A DNA stretch of 64,000 nucleotides from Hanleya hanleyi (GCA_036873755.1 JAVTVY010039331.1:1-64000); one strand, 5' to 3'; positions 17,641 through 29,202 are shown, counted from the first letter of the stretch. Numbers and translations: made by a program. Notes: generated by a model from the letters alone, not told the origin.

Positions 17641-18618
17641 TCAGACTGTTATCTCGTTGCCAAACCGTTGCATGGTTTTGAACTTGTTCGAGGTACTAAT
17701 GACTAAATAACGCAGGTAGGCATTGCTTTTCCAGGCACCTATCTCCTGGATCATTTCACCTGGTACCCCGATATCAAAGGCCCAGCTAGTACCGCCACGA
17801 CGAAATGAGTGCCCTGTAATGCCGGTGGGCCCACCAATCAAACTAGATTTAAGCCTTACTGTGTCTATGAATAGCTTGTAGCTGAGGGCCTTACCTCCAC
17901 CAATGTTGAACAAGGGCCCTTCTATATCTATTGGCTCATTTAGGAAGAGCCTATCCAACGCAAATGCGGGACATAGAGGATGTCCGACTAACCGTGGCAA
18001 CACTATCTCAATAATTTTCTCTCTGAATTGTAGTGTTTTAGTACGTCGCAAACAAATGATGTAACCCTGCTCGCATAGGGTGACATCCCCAACACATAAA
18101 TCTCGCTGAGGATCAAACTCAGCCTTGCATAGAAAGTTGCCTGACCGCAGCAGGCCAAAAAACCCTATGAGGCATGCACACCATACACACAACTCTGTTG
18201 GATCGTTCAGATTAAACTTCGGTTTAATGTTCAACAACAGCTGAGGGGTCATGGGAATGGCACCTTTCTGCGCATCGCCCAATTCTCTCTTAACTCCTTT
18301 AAGCATTAATGCAATATGCCAATTACCACTAACTGGATCAGTAAAGTCATTGGCTTTGTGTAGGTTGCAAACTATAGATAAGTAATTCCGTATAGTGGAA
18401 TACTTAAACTTCTTCACTTCTACCATATACCCAATATATAGTGCCAAGCCCTCCTCTGTAATGGGCACTGGATCCACGTTCAGTCTATCACAAAAGTCAA
18501 AGTAACACTTCATCTGTGACTTGTATGTCTGTTTTGTGCTGTCTGCCCAGCCTCGACCTCTCAGTCTGATCACTGTGGTTTGTAGTGCCCCTCTCAGCGG
18601 ATCTCCATCTATAGTCAA
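17641..18618 (-). CDS. Tyrosine recombinase of Ngaro element
   Basis: About 325 residues. The C-terminal catalytic domain contains an arginine in LLRSGNF, the HSFRRGG box (H-x-x-R) and the tyrosine in NAYLRYL, in tyrosine-recombinase order. The N-terminal part (YIGYMVEVKKFKYSTIRNYL) looks like the SAM-like core-binding domain. It would cut and join the circular DNA copy during integration through a covalent tyrosine link. The frame overlaps the RT-RNase H frame by about 120 nt. The first codon of the open frame here is TTG, so translation probably depends on frameshifting or an unusual start. No inactivating change seen. Confidence 0.88.
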   Translation of the reverse strand: MTIDGDPLRGALQTTVIRLRGRGWADSTKQTYKSQMKCYFDFCDRLNVDPVPITEEGLALYIGYMVEVKKFKYSTIRNYLSIVCNLHKANDFTDPVSGNWHIALMLKGVKRELGDAQKGAIPMTPQLLLNIKPKFNLNDPTELCVWCACLIGFFGLLRSGNFLCKAEFDPQRDLCVGDVTLCEQGYIICLRRTKTLQFREKIIEIVLPRLVGHPLCPAFALDRLFLNEPIDIEGPLFNIGGGKALSYKLFIDTVRLKSSLIGGPTGITGHSFRRGGTSWAFDIGVPGEMIQEIGAWKSNAYLRYLVISTSNKFKTMQRFGNEITV

Positions 18619-20257
18619 TGAAAGTAGGAGACATATGACTAGATAACCTCTCTAAACTGAACGGTTCCATTTTAAGGCTGGGCACTAATTCGTACAGGTT
18701 AACAAAGTTGTTTCGAGTATGGAGACGTGAAATACAATCAGCCACGGAATTGAACTTACCGCGAATATATAATGCTCGTATAGTAATGTTACAAGTAGCT
18801 CGAACCCAAAACAAAAGCCTTAACCACAACATGCTCTGCTTGTTAGTACTAGTGCCCTTATTAATGTTACTCTTGGCTGTAATATTGTCAGTATATACCA
18901 GTACTGTTTTGTCTCTGAGGACTGATGCCCAGCGACATATTGCACATACTATAGACACTAGTTCTTTCACGTTTATGTGGTGGGGGGCTATCTCTGGCAT
19001 ATCTAGGGCCCAGTTGATGTAAAAATAGTCCCCGTTAAAATAGCCCCCACCACCCTCGGTGCAGGCATCAGTATGCAAGCCTGTAACTGGTTGGGTATTC
19101 ACAAATTTCACAGTACCATTAAAAACTTTCATGTAAGTTATCCACCACTGCAAATCCTCATGAAAATCCTCCGACAAAATAACTTTGTGGTTTCGATCAC
19201 AAAGCGTTTTCTTCATGTCGAACATACGGCGTAGAAACGTTCTCCCGCCAGCTACCACCTGGCAAGCCCAGTTCAATTTACCTATAAGCGACTCCAGTTG
19301 CTTACGGCTTGCTCGCCGTTTGATGCTAAACACCACCAGAAGATCATAAAATTCCTGCTGCTTATCCTCTGGCAATGAAAGTGTTAATTCCTCTGTGTTG
19401 ATGATAATGCCCAGAAATCTGAGCCTGCGTGCAGGCCCCTCCAATTTACTGTAGTTTATTTGGAATCCTAGGGCCCGCAATACTTCAATAAGTTTTGATG
19501 TGGCATAAATACATTCTTCATAGGTATCACAAATCAAAAGGTAATCATCCAAGTATGCAATCACAGTAATGTTATAACGGGATTTCATTATACGACACAC
19601 TGCACTACTAAGACGCTGGAAGGCCGACGGTGATTTAGAGGCACCGAAACACAACTTGGCATCGTAAAGAAATGTAGGCTCGGCTTGACCTTGGAAAGTC
19701 CACTGAAGACCTGTGAAGCGGTAGTTGTCAGGGTGCACCTGTACTGATCGGTAAGCACTTTTGAGGTCGACTTTTGCCAGGTATTTGCCTTTAGAAATAT
19801 GCTTAACCGCCTCTCTCAGATCCATGTATGTACAATCACCTGGTGTCGCATAACTGTTCATGCCTCCGTTTTCCGGGAGACTACCATCATGAATAAGACG
19901 AACTCCCCCACTGGGCTTCGGCACAGCCCCTAACGCGCTAATCACTGTGCGGGGCTCGTCACAAACCACATAATTACCATTCTCAATTTCTTCGAGAATC
20001 TGTTTTTCTACTGCCTCCCTATTATCGAGTGCCGATCTGTGATTTTTGGTAAATGCTGATTGAATGAACACATTATCATAATTAGTATCAGTAATTCTAA
20101 AACCGTCCCTAACGCCATCCAAAATAAACTGTCTGTCTGGATCTTGTGCATCCAGTAGTGATTCCCAAGCTTCTAAATTAAGTGTCTTTGTCCGAGAAGG
20201 CTTGGGCTCACTGGAAGCTTTATCACAGTCATTTATCGAGATACTTGTTGGGTCATC
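18497..20257 (-). CDS. Reverse transcriptase-RNase H of Ngaro element
   Basis: About 586 codons in one open frame that continues upstream into the end of gag (reading DPDRQFILDGVRDGF before the core). No ATG is found near its start, so expression by frameshift from gag is likely. The RT core has VPKPSGGVRLIHDGS, KVDLKSAYRSV, the catalytic YLDDY and LGFQINYSKLEG. An RNase H domain follows, with TDACTEGGGG, the NVKEL glutamate and VYTDN aspartate. It copies element RNA to DNA and removes the RNA. The C-terminus runs into the recombinase overlap. No stop or frameshift interrupts the core. Confidence 0.9.
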   Translation of the reverse strand, partial: DDPTSISINDCDKASSEPKPSRTKTLNLEAWESLLDAQDPDRQFILDGVRDGFRITDTNYDNVFIQSAFTKNHRSALDNREAVEKQILEEIENGNYVVCDEPRTVISALGAVPKPSGGVRLIHDGSLPENGGMNSYATPGDCTYMDLREAVKHISKGKYLAKVDLKSAYRSVQVHPDNYRFTGLQWTFQGQAEPTFLYDAKLCFGASKSPSAFQRLSSAVCRIMKSRYNITVIAYLDDYLLICDTYEECIYATSKLIEVLRALGFQINYSKLEGPARRLRFLGIIINTEELTLSLPEDKQQEFYDLLVVFSIKRRASRKQLESLIGKLNWACQVVAGGRTFLRRMFDMKKTLCDRNHKVILSEDFHEDLQWWITYMKVFNGTVKFVNTQPVTGLHTDACTEGGGGYFNGDYFYINWALDMPEIAPHHINVKELVSIVCAICRWASVLRDKTVLVYTDNITAKSNINKGTSTNKQSMLWLRLLFWVRATCNITIRALYIRGKFNSVADCISRLHTRNNFVNLYELVPSLKMEPFSLERLSSHMSPTFIDYRWRSAERGTTNHSDQTERSRLGRQHKTDIQVTDEVLL

Positions 20258-21375
20258 GAAGCAGGTCCGTTTTTTGGCTTCTCAAACCCAGCATGTTGCG
20301 TAGCAGGGTGTGCAGGTGAGAAGCATGTTGTACAGGCATGTGCCATACGACAATCTGATCGGGTGCAGTTTTCATAATTAAAACGTCTGCAGATCTCCCT
20401 ACCGTCTGGGTGAAACGGGCCTCGTTTCCGCACTGGACCGCGAGTTTGGCCATTTTTGGCCTGATTAGGAAAGTTCATTTGCTGGAGGGCCTTCTGGGTG
20501 GGATTATTAGGCTTGGGGGTAAGGTGAAATTCACGAATATCCTGCATGGGTGTCCCCCAAACACACCCATCTTTTGCCTGTTTTTCTCTATATTCTTTGT
20601 CATATAGCAACACACTCTGCCAGTGGTATTTAGCAGACAGTCGATACACATCTTGGGTGTACTTCAGGTAATGAGATATGTCGTCCTGACTAAGTTCGTT
20701 CCGTTCCAAAAGATCCTTCAAAATTTCAAGATTTGCATATCCCCATTGTTCAATAGAGACCTTGCCTAATGCTGTCTTTTTGGTCCCAAGTTTTATCTTC
20801 GCGCCATTTCCAATTTCGATTTCTTCGCCCTCACCTTCCAAAATGTCCAGTGGGTCAACCCATAGGAAATCAACAATACGTTTAGCTTTAGAAATACGTG
20901 TTGCTGACGTACCTGACTCCTGTCTTGTGCTGGGCGTCGAGTGAGGATTTTCTGGTGTAGGCGCTGTTCGCTGGTCGGAAACTGTCATCCGCGGGTTGGC
21001 ACGGTCACGTTTCTCACGCTCCAAATGTATAGAATGCTGGAGTTCTTCCTTCCGACTTTGTAACTTCAGCCGCTGAAGTTCGACTTCTAATTGAGCTATT
21101 TGTAATTGCATGTCCGTTAGCTCACTGTTCATGTTAGTCGATCTTGTACGTAATGTTGATCGCCTGGATACTCCGATGGGCTCTGACGACACGTGGTCGG
21201 AATTTTCCATAGTCCGATAACGAGTTGGGGGTGTAACGTTACCCGCCATTTTTCCCTCCTCACCAAAGCGCGAGGCAGCCGGCTTGATATCGAATGAAAC
21301 GTCCGTGTCCTCCTTTTCCAACTTCAAAAATTGTTCCAATCTGGATCCGGCATTTAATCTCCGAGGACGGTCCAT
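20233..21375 (-). CDS. Gag-like protein of Ngaro element
   Basis: 380 residues from MDRPRRLNAGSRLEQF (the open frame runs a few codons further without ATG). A coiled coil occupies about 90-135 (MQLQIAQLEVELQRLKL). The middle has the DFLWVDPLDILEGEGEE stretch common in this gag type. A C-terminal cysteine/histidine region reads CRRFNYENC, SDCRMAHAC and TTCFSPAHP, a CCCH-like zinc finger followed by a CxxC motif, probably for RNA binding. It would form the particle that packages element RNA. Confidence 0.82.
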   Translation of the reverse strand: MDRPRRLNAGSRLEQFLKLEKEDTDVSFDIKPAASRFGEEGKMAGNVTPPTRYRTMENSDHVSSEPIGVSRRSTLRTRSTNMNSELTDMQLQIAQLEVELQRLKLQSRKEELQHSIHLEREKRDRANPRMTVSDQRTAPTPENPHSTPSTRQESGTSATRISKAKRIVDFLWVDPLDILEGEGEEIEIGNGAKIKLGTKKTALGKVSIEQWGYANLEILKDLLERNELSQDDISHYLKYTQDVYRLSAKYHWQSVLLYDKEYREKQAKDGCVWGTPMQDIREFHLTPKPNNPTQKALQQMNFPNQAKNGQTRGPVRKRGPFHPDGREICRRFNYENCTRSDCRMAHACTTCFSPAHPATQHAGFEKPKNGPASMTQQVSR

Positions 21376-21427
21376 ATTGACGGCGAACGACAAACACAGC
21401 GGTTAATTAAAACAATAACGTTTGCGT

Positions 21428-21603
21428 TTACAAGAGATTGCATAGAACTTGCTGGTTCTGCTAGCTGCTGCACAACTGATGCATGTTGCTCAAATGCACC
21501 GCTCAAAAAGCGCCCTCTAGCTTAAAGGGCCATAACTCTTAACTGCTTGCTCATGTTACTATAGTGTATGACAAACTCCAAATTACCAACTACAATTTAA
21601 CAT
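21428..21603 (-). repeat. Ngaro split direct repeat A1 (5' end of element)
   Basis: 176 bp, matches 17219-17394; contains the presumed promoter upstream of gag. Confidence 0.9.
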
Positions 21604-22860
21604 GAAATTGGCAAAAACATGTCTTAGGTCAAGGTACACACTTAAATTATATCGTAGGTCCTGTGACGTTAGCCACACTACTCATGTAATATAATTTGAT
21701 GCATATTTGTCATATTTACACCAGCTGTCAATAGTTATAAATATGCTCATGCCGTAGATATAGTCAGGAGATGGTGATTACAAACCACAAACTCACACCG
21801 AGAGTTTCTGATGTGCCAGTGAACAATCGGTGCGCCTGAGCGACCCTTTAGTCTAAGAATTTAAGTGGAAAAGGGGAACTATAATCAGGGATTAATTGTA
21901 CCAGAAAAGAAAAGCGAAAAAAAAACATACACCCTATTGCATGTATATAGTTGTTTGTGTTCTCTCGTGCGATCTTTCAGATGTCGATTTCTACTCTTCA
22001 CATTTGTGCTGCACTAGAAAATTAGCCTTCGGAGGAAACTGAGAGTGAATTGCATTCTTCACTAGGTCTTCAACTGTCTAGTCTGATTAAAACAAACATG
22101 GATATCGCTCAGAGGTAAACCGCCTCGGAAAATGTAATATGATTTTAACCACGAGCAATCTGACACGACCCCTACTGAAAGTAAATTGAGTGCTATTGAA
22201 ATGAACAGTCAGATGATGGATATATGGATTTCCTTGTACCGTTACAGAAGTATGCTTCAAAATGCCGACATAGCTGTATTATGTTCTACGATGGAAGATG
22301 TATCCTATGGTTTTTTTTATTGTTTCTCATTCTATAATGATGTATGATGCCGTTTGTAGTAATTTCTGCATTCCGACAGATGTGGAGTGCCACATGAATT
22401 TGTATCTTCGTTGTCTGTATATTACACGAACTGTAACGACAGAGCTGTTTCATTGAGAGAGTTTGCTTACTGAATTTAACGTAGCGTTCAGCAATACTGC
22501 AGCTCTGTAGTGACGAGCAAAATAAAACTCTATCCAAAGATATCCACAAGCTACATGTATGTCATTTATATCTAACAATAAAATAAAACGACACGTAAAA
22601 TACAAATCATCCGCCGCAAAACACCTGACCCAAGCAGATATATTTATATCATAATTCAAAGTCATCCATGAAACCAACAGGCCTCAAACTATCTTCTCAC
22701 ACATGGCTGAATAGATCTTCCTGTAAACCACGTCCATGTGTACCACATTCAAACAACATATTCTGTAATTTTCACTCCATGTGCACTGCAATCAGACATA
22801 TTGTGTAGCCTTCACTTCAAATTTACTGCACAGCACGTATACTGCATTCAGGTAAGATCT
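21604..22860. other. No gene recognised
   Basis: Begins with about 100 bp matching the foldback centre at 16640-16740. A tRNA-like ATATCGCTCAGAGGTAAACC occurs near 22103. Otherwise AT-rich without coding signal. Confidence 0.5.
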
Positions 22861-22864
22861 CCAA

Positions 22865-24080
22865 TGAACCATTCCTATGGACCCTCTACCAAATCATTCC
22901 TATGAACCCTCCTACCAAACCAATCCTATGGACCCTCTACCAAACCATTCTTATGGACTCTCCTACCAAACCATTCCTATGGACCCTCTACCAAACCATT
23001 CTTATGGACTCCTACCAAACCATTCCTATGGACCCTCTACCAAATCATTCCTATGAACCCTCCTACCAAACCAATCCTATGGACCCTCTACCAAACCATT
23101 CTTATGGACTCTCCTACCAAACCATTCCTATGGACCCTCTACCAAATCATTCCTATGAACCCTCCTACCAAACCAATCCTATGGACCCTCTACCAAACCA
23201 TTCTTATGGACCCTCTTACCAAACCATTCCTATGGACCCTCCTACCAAACCATTCCTATGGACCCTCCTACCAAACCATTCCTATGGACCCTCCTACCCA
23301 ACCATTCCTATGGACCCTCTACCAAACCATTCCTATGAACCTCCTACCAAACCATTCCTATGGGCCCTCCTACCAGACCATTCCTATGGATCCTCCTACC
23401 AAACCATTCCAATGGACCCTCCTACCAGACCATTCCTTTTGACCCTCCTACCAAACTATTCCTATGGACCCTCTACCAAACCATTCCTATGAACCTCCTA
23501 CCAAACCGTTCCTATGGACCCTCCTACCAAACCATTCCTCTGGACCCTCCTACCAAACCATTCTTATGAACCCTCCTACCAAACCAATCCTATGGATCCT
23601 CTACCAAACCATTCTTATGGACCCTCCTACCAAACCATTCCTACGGACCCTCCTACCAAACCATTCCTATGGATCCTCCTACCAAACCATTCCTATGGAC
23701 CCTCCTACCAAACCATTCCTATGGATTCTCCTACCAAACCATTCATATGGACCCTCCTACCAAACGATTCATATGGATCCTCCTACCAAACCATTCCTAT
23801 GGACCCTCCTATCAAACCATTCCTATGGATCCTCCTACCAAACCATTCATATGGACCCTCCTACCAAACCATTCCTATGGATCCTCCTACCAAACCATTC
23901 CTATGGACCCTCCTACCAAACCATTCCTATGGATTCTCCTACCAAACCATTCATATGGATCCTCCTACCAAACCATTCCTATGCACCCTCCTACCAAACC
24001 ATTCCTATGGACCCTCCTATCAAACCATTCCTATGGATCCTCCTACCAAACCATTCATATGGACCGTCCTATTAAACCTT
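22865..24080. repeat. Minisatellite of 25-26 bp, about 47 units
   Basis: Unit CTACCAAACCATTCCTATGG plus ACCCTC. Because 26 is not a multiple of three, three units read through all frames and give long false open frames (PTKPFLWTLLPNHSYGPSYQ). Units of 25 and 26 bp alternate in blocks, showing larger-scale duplication inside the array. I do not think it is coding. Confidence 0.92.
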
Positions 24081-25814
24081 TACACGCAGCTCCAGAACGA
24101 AGAGAACAAGAGAGCTGAAACTTTCTGCGAATCTTACTGGCGTCAATTTGATACGGTTTGCATAATCCTAGGTGCAAAGAATCATGGAATAATTCAAAAT
24201 GATGCCCACGAGGTATCCTCGGAAAGTCGTTTTTCGGTCTTTTCTGCCCACTTTTTCCGCATTTTTCTCGCACAAAATGGCATAAAAATAATTTATTTTG
24301 CCAACACTAATTATTCTCTATCATGTTGAGTTATTTTTGAGAAGAAATATCGAAGAATAAAACAAAATCGAAAAATTTGTCAAATAAATATGAGAAAAAC
24401 GGCCTTCCAAAGATGAAGATACTGTGACGTCGTCATGACGATCATCTTGGATTGTCTTTACCATTTTTTTGTATAGCTTGAGCCATATAGTATGGAAAGT
24501 TTCAGTCCCCTACCCCAAAGTATAGTGAAAATAACCCCCCCCCGCCTCTCACGATTGGGAGAGAGCCACAAATCGTGCAGGACTGGTAGGGTTAAACAAT
24601 AATGATATGAACGAGAACACTCCACCAGAATCAGTGGAATGATCACATAATATAATTGAATCATTCACAATTATCTGAAGGGTCAACACACCACCTATTT
24701 ACTCTTATAGGTTAGTGTATATCACACGTAGGCGCCTATTCCCTGCTTGGCATTGGAAAATCCGGTTTCTGTGCTACTAATGACGTCACAGATGAAGTCG
24801 CGTGAATTGTCCTCTCTGGATAGATTTCATGGTCTACGGGTTTCTCGGAGGGACCTATTTCACTAGTCGCCCCAATGGTCTAGTTTACAGGAGTATGTTT
24901 TGGGATACCTCGAGCTCCACTGCGAGAACGTGCATGCTGTATTTTGACACAGGATGGCCCCTAGACCACCTAAAACACTCTTGACCGGTCACTACTTCTG
25001 GAAGGCGCATGCACACCATGGCGTCACTTCGAGTCAAAACCATCCCAAACTTAGTCTACACCACGAGAGTTACCCTCAGTCCTATTCTGCATCACGAGAG
25101 CTTCAAAAGGACACCACGCGCGGCCCATTTGGATCCAGGATGACATATTGGTCGCCCAAACACACCTTTGCAAGGCCAAAATGTTCCATTTCTCTGCTAA
25201 TCTATGACTGCACATGCGCAGCATGACGTCACAGCAACTCCCTAGCCCGAATTTCAAAGACCTACGTAGTCCGATACTAAACGAACAGAAATAGCAGCTA
25301 TCCAATTCAATTATCTTTGGCGGCCATTTTGGATTTTGAAGGCCATATTGTATTTTTTGTCGATTACAAATTACTCTAAAATGCAACCAGAAAAAAAACT
25401 ATCATTTCATGGGCACAACATAGATTGTCCAGACAAAAAAGTGTGCAAGTGAAATTCAGCTGTGTTTGGTGGTCATTTCGATTTTGGCCGCCATAATTGA
25501 TTTGTAACCGAATGCAAATCATTCCAAAATTAACAAATTAATTATGCATACCCTAAAATACGACCAGAAAAAAATCGTATTTGACGGTTAGAAAATTGAT
25601 TCCTAGGCTAATGGCGGCTATATTTGATTTTTGCCGCCGTCTTGGATTTGAGGCCAAATCCAGGGTGGTCCATCAGCTGAATTGAAAGGCCATCTATTAA
25701 GGATGACAGTTCCACTGAGAAAACTTTTGACAGGTCAAATGTTAGTGCTTTCTTGACTGGGACCTGTCCATTAATAAGGACTGTGCAGTCATCCATGACT
25801 TGAACCCAGTCAGC
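24081..25814. other. No gene; degenerate repeats
   Basis: 24390-24600 resembles 27450-27960 (ATCTTGGATT, CCCCCTCCCC, GTAGGGTTAA). 25310-25660 holds about three degenerate units around GCCGCCATNTTGGATTTTG and AAATGCAACCAGAAAAAAA. Confidence 0.45.
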
Positions 25815-25894
25815 TTGTTATCTCCAGCTGGTGCTATAGTACATATACCTCGCCTGGTCGTAGCTGTAGATTCAGAAGAAATTTACGACTCAAG

Positions 25895-26045
25895 ATGTCG
25901 GGATTCAAACACGGAGAAGATTATCACACATTCTTCGACTCTAAAGCTTATTTACAAGCCTATGCTAGCTCTGTGGAGACGAGCACTGAGGTCGGTAAAG
26001 GTACCATGTTTATTCTGGATAGACTACATGAGATATTTGACTCAG
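25895..26045 (+). CDS. NNMT/PNMT-family methyltransferase copy 1, exon 1
   Basis: Encodes MSGFKHGEDYHTFFDSKAYL and on to residue 50. The N-terminal DYHTFFDSKAYLQAY corresponds to the conserved FNPRDYLEKYY-type start of the nicotinamide N-methyltransferase / phenylethanolamine N-methyltransferase family, whose tyrosines line the SAM pocket. The exon ends at CAG|GTATGT in phase 1. The three exons total 798 nt (265 residues plus stop), and human NNMT is 264. The enzyme should transfer a methyl group from SAM to a small amine; the substrate cannot be told from sequence. Copy 1 has no stop or frameshift. Intron 1 is about 9 kb and full of retroelements. Confidence 0.88.
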
Positions 26046-26248
26046 GTATGTTGCAAATTCAAGAATCAGTCATCTATAGTCCCAGTAGAGGGACGAGATG
26101 CGGATATAATCGTGACAAGCCGGACAAAAGCACCATTTTTTTCACACAAACTTTATATGGGGTTATATTTTCAGAAAAATTTCAAGAAGTTTCATCTCCC
26201 ATCTACGGAGCCGTAAAAGGGACATGGAATTTTTTTTTAGCCCCTATT

Positions 26249-26351
26249 AAGTCGTTATAACGACTTATTAAGTCATTATAACAACTTATTATGTCGTTAT
26301 AACGACTTAATTGACCAATGAAATTGGAGCATTAAGTCGTTATAACGACTT
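26249..26351. repeat. Cluster of four AAGTCGTTATAACGACTT palindromes
   Basis: Perfect 18-bp palindromes at 26249-26266 and 26334-26351; near-perfect ones at 26270-26287 and 26291-26308. CCAATGAAATT flanks recur at 26314 and 26378. Lies in intron 1, 200 bp after exon 1, and I did not see it in copy 2. Confidence 0.8.
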
Positions 26352-28129
26352 GTTAATATGTTATATGTTAATCCACCAATGAAATTCCGTCTTACTTCTG
26401 CCGCTTTTATTTTGTTAACTGACAACTGCCCTCAAAACAGCGTTTAGATATGCAGTATGAAGTCTGATAATGCCATTGAAGTAATAAACTTTGGATAAAT
26501 TGGAGAGATATGTAGGCTATAGAGGTGGGAAAAGTTGACGAGGGGCTAAACACTGGATTATAGTTTTGATAATTTCCCGCAGAGAATAACACATGTGATA
26601 CAAGGGCCGTAATCCTACTATCATAATGCACCACAACACAGCGTTTTGCATGCGTAAATTCGACACTTTCTGGGAGAGCTGTCACTTCCGGCGATGAGCG
26701 CGAAGGCCCCGAATCCGGTCCAAAAATCTGACTGGTGGCTGGGGTGTTATTAGACCCCCAGCGAGGTGGTTGCACGCGGTCGTCTGACTCCTGTCTGGTT
26801 TCAGGTCTCTCCGCCATCTGCAGCTTGGATACATTTGACGCCAATCTGAACGTTTCAACATAGCCAAATCTGAATCCCGCCCTGACATTTTCTAACAAGT
26901 AGTTCGCAAAGTAAAACAATTTCACCACGAACAGAAAAGCTTGAAGTCGCTCCTGCAATTATAGATATCATACTCTTCAGGAATACTGACAAATCTCGCT
27001 TTAATCACCTTCAAAGATATGTTGTCAAGTTTTTAGCGAACTATATTCGGAAAAAACAGGGACTAAGATCACATGCCATCTGTAGTTTAGTAGTCTTAAA
27101 CACAGACCTCGTTATAAATCCGTCCACTCTGAGACCCGCTTTATTGATTTTAACATGCAGAAACTAGTGATGAGAACCAGCTGGCATGTTTCGCTGATGG
27201 GATTACATGTGACCACAGAAGATTTATTTAAAGAGATGAATGTACCCGGTACTGATATGGTGTTAATTTAAGTATGAAGTAATAGTTGATTTTCACCGTC
27301 CAATTGTATAACTCAAGATCAGTTTCAAACAGCTATTAACCCTATCTAGCCTGGGCTTGACCTCTCCAGGCCGCCCACGCCCCTAAATATTTTGTTCTTA
27401 TCCGTTGAGCTAGGAGCATGAAAATCTTACCACACTATACCCTTGGCTCAACGTCTACCAGAAAATGTTACAAAAATCCAAAATAGCCGCTTTGATGACG
27501 CCACAGTGACGTCATCTTTAAACAGGCATTTTTCCTGGATTTTTGGGGCAGATTTTTCGAATTTTTTTATTTATGTGTTTCCTTTGCAAAATGTGTTTTC
27601 TTTGCAAAAATTGCATGATAAATTATTAGATAATAGTCTGATGTGATGAGTTTTCGTAATTTTCCTCGAAGAAAAGCAGGAATTTAGTAGAAAAATGAAA
27701 ATCACTTTTCTGATACCCCACAAAATGACAAAAACATCAATTTTCTGATACCTCACATGGTCGCCATCTTGAATTTACCCATGATCCTCTACTCCGGGGG
27801 ATACGCAAATAGACACAAAATTACCCCAATATGATAAACTAGAAAGTCGCGGAGGGGCAGCTTTCATTTTTTTGTCATTGCGGAGATACATGTAGTGGAG
27901 AAAGTTTGGTCCATTATGCCCCCTCCCCCAGGTCAGATAGGGTTAAGTGATTCTCCGGTCAAGAAGTGCTGTATGTAACCCGACACACTGATGAAATCTT
28001 TCAGCACTTCCCTTTCCGACTGTACTAAATAAGTCATCCCGCGATCGGAATTAAATTAACGTCGCGTTTAGGGTGAAAAACCTGATGATCCCATAAGCCC
28101 ATGATGAATTATGCATCTTTGAGAATTAA
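26352..28129. other. Intron 1 sequence, no gene recognised
   Basis: A minus-strand frame at 26407-26958 contains a plausible stretch (MAERPETRQESDDRVQPPRW) but no domain I know. 27450-27960 is a degenerate repeat related to 24390-24600 and 32270-32900. Confidence 0.4.
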
Positions 28130-28445
28130 ATGGTGAAGCCCCGTGGGGCTCCCGGGGATTGCCCTGAGGTGTCGTCGTGCACACACCAGGTCATGGTAAC
28201 AATAGGCCTCAGCCTCTCAGGGAGCCTGTCGTAAGAGACGACTAACTGGGGCACCCGTGGGGTTCCCGGGTGTGGAAAGGAATAGGACCCCACCAGTCGG
28301 GTCCCGCATGTTGAGAGGAATAGAACCCCGCCCGTGTGGTTTTCGGGTGTGAAAAGAAATAGAAACCAAACGTGTTATAATGACTGAAATAGTGTTAAAA
28401 GCGACGTTAAATCATATTCAGTCACTCTCTCTCTCACTCACTCCT
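28130..28445 (+). repeat. SINE-like gastropod-type repeat
   Basis: GC-rich block with CCGTGGGGCTCCCGGG, CTGTCGTAAGAGACGACTAA and a tail AAAGCGACGTTAAAT...TCAGTCAC ending in CTCACTCACTC. A shorter relative (AACGTCGCGTTCAGCAATAT) occurs at 56200-56240. Confidence 0.6.
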
Positions 28446-29200
28446 TAAATGGTGGGTGTACATTTATCATTCGGTACCACACTTGTAACACGACATGAAT
28501 TTAATTTTCAACCGAGTAATACTCTTAGCTGTGCTGCTCATATGATCATATGTAGACTATTCAATGGATGTCACGTTACATTGGCGATATCGGATTTCCT
28601 TACGATTTAATTGAATACAATGGGAAAGAATAGGCTTTTGGTGGTTGAGAATGAATGTTTGGCACTCGTGGCACTTGTTAAAATATGTCACAAAACGGAA
28701 GATAATTCATATTACGAGCTAAGGCCCTCGCAAGCTAACTGAGCATCCAGGAAAATTTTTCGACTTAATATATGTGGCAAATGCGACGAATGACCATAGT
28801 AATACGTTTATGTACTGCTGTGATATGGCAAATGTATATATGCCGCAACATAACTGAAACGTAACTGAAACGAATAACCAAGGTGCTATCCCTTGTGTAC
28901 ACATTATATGGGATATGGCGTTGTATTACATTATGTTTTCTACTTCTGCATCAAGTTAAATCCCACAACAGCAAGAGGATACGCTTGGGGGAAGTCATGG
29001 AAATACCGTGTCATTGTACCAACAATGTCTAGTTTATTTGTGTGTTTATTTGATTGTATGAAGCAGACGACCCCTTCCTCTCCTGCCTTGTAAAATACAA
29101 TATCCCAATGAACACCCGCATTTGATACATGTACATTTCACACAACCGTGCTAAAACACTCAATAATTGTACGGTTAGCAAGTTGTTATAGACACAAGTA
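28446..29200. other. Intron 1 sequence, no gene recognised
   Basis: AT-rich; only short open frames. Confidence 0.5.
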
Positions 29201-29202
29201 TT

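Larger units (their letters stand above)
16935..21603 (-). mobile_element. Ngaro-type (DIRS order) retrotransposon, apparently complete
   Basis: Read on the minus strand the order is A1 (21603-21428), gag, RT-RNase H, tyrosine recombinase, B1 (17579-17395), A2 (17394-17219), spacer, B2 (17119-16935). A1/A2 are 176-bp and B1/B2 185-bp direct repeats, and the B copies differ by one base as far as I can see. Split direct repeats of this layout plus a tyrosine recombinase instead of an integrase define Ngaro/PAT-like elements. I see no DAM-like methyltransferase domain, which favours Ngaro over DIRS1/PAT. Open frames and near-identical repeats point to recent insertion. Such elements integrate through a circular DNA without target duplication. 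Confidence 0.9.

Noticed and set aside
22902..24329. Long PTKPFLWTL-type frames
   Set aside because: By-product of the minisatellite; all three frames are open.
26407..26958. 183-residue minus-strand frame as an exon
   Set aside because: A plausible stretch of composition but no domain and no supporting splice partners seen.
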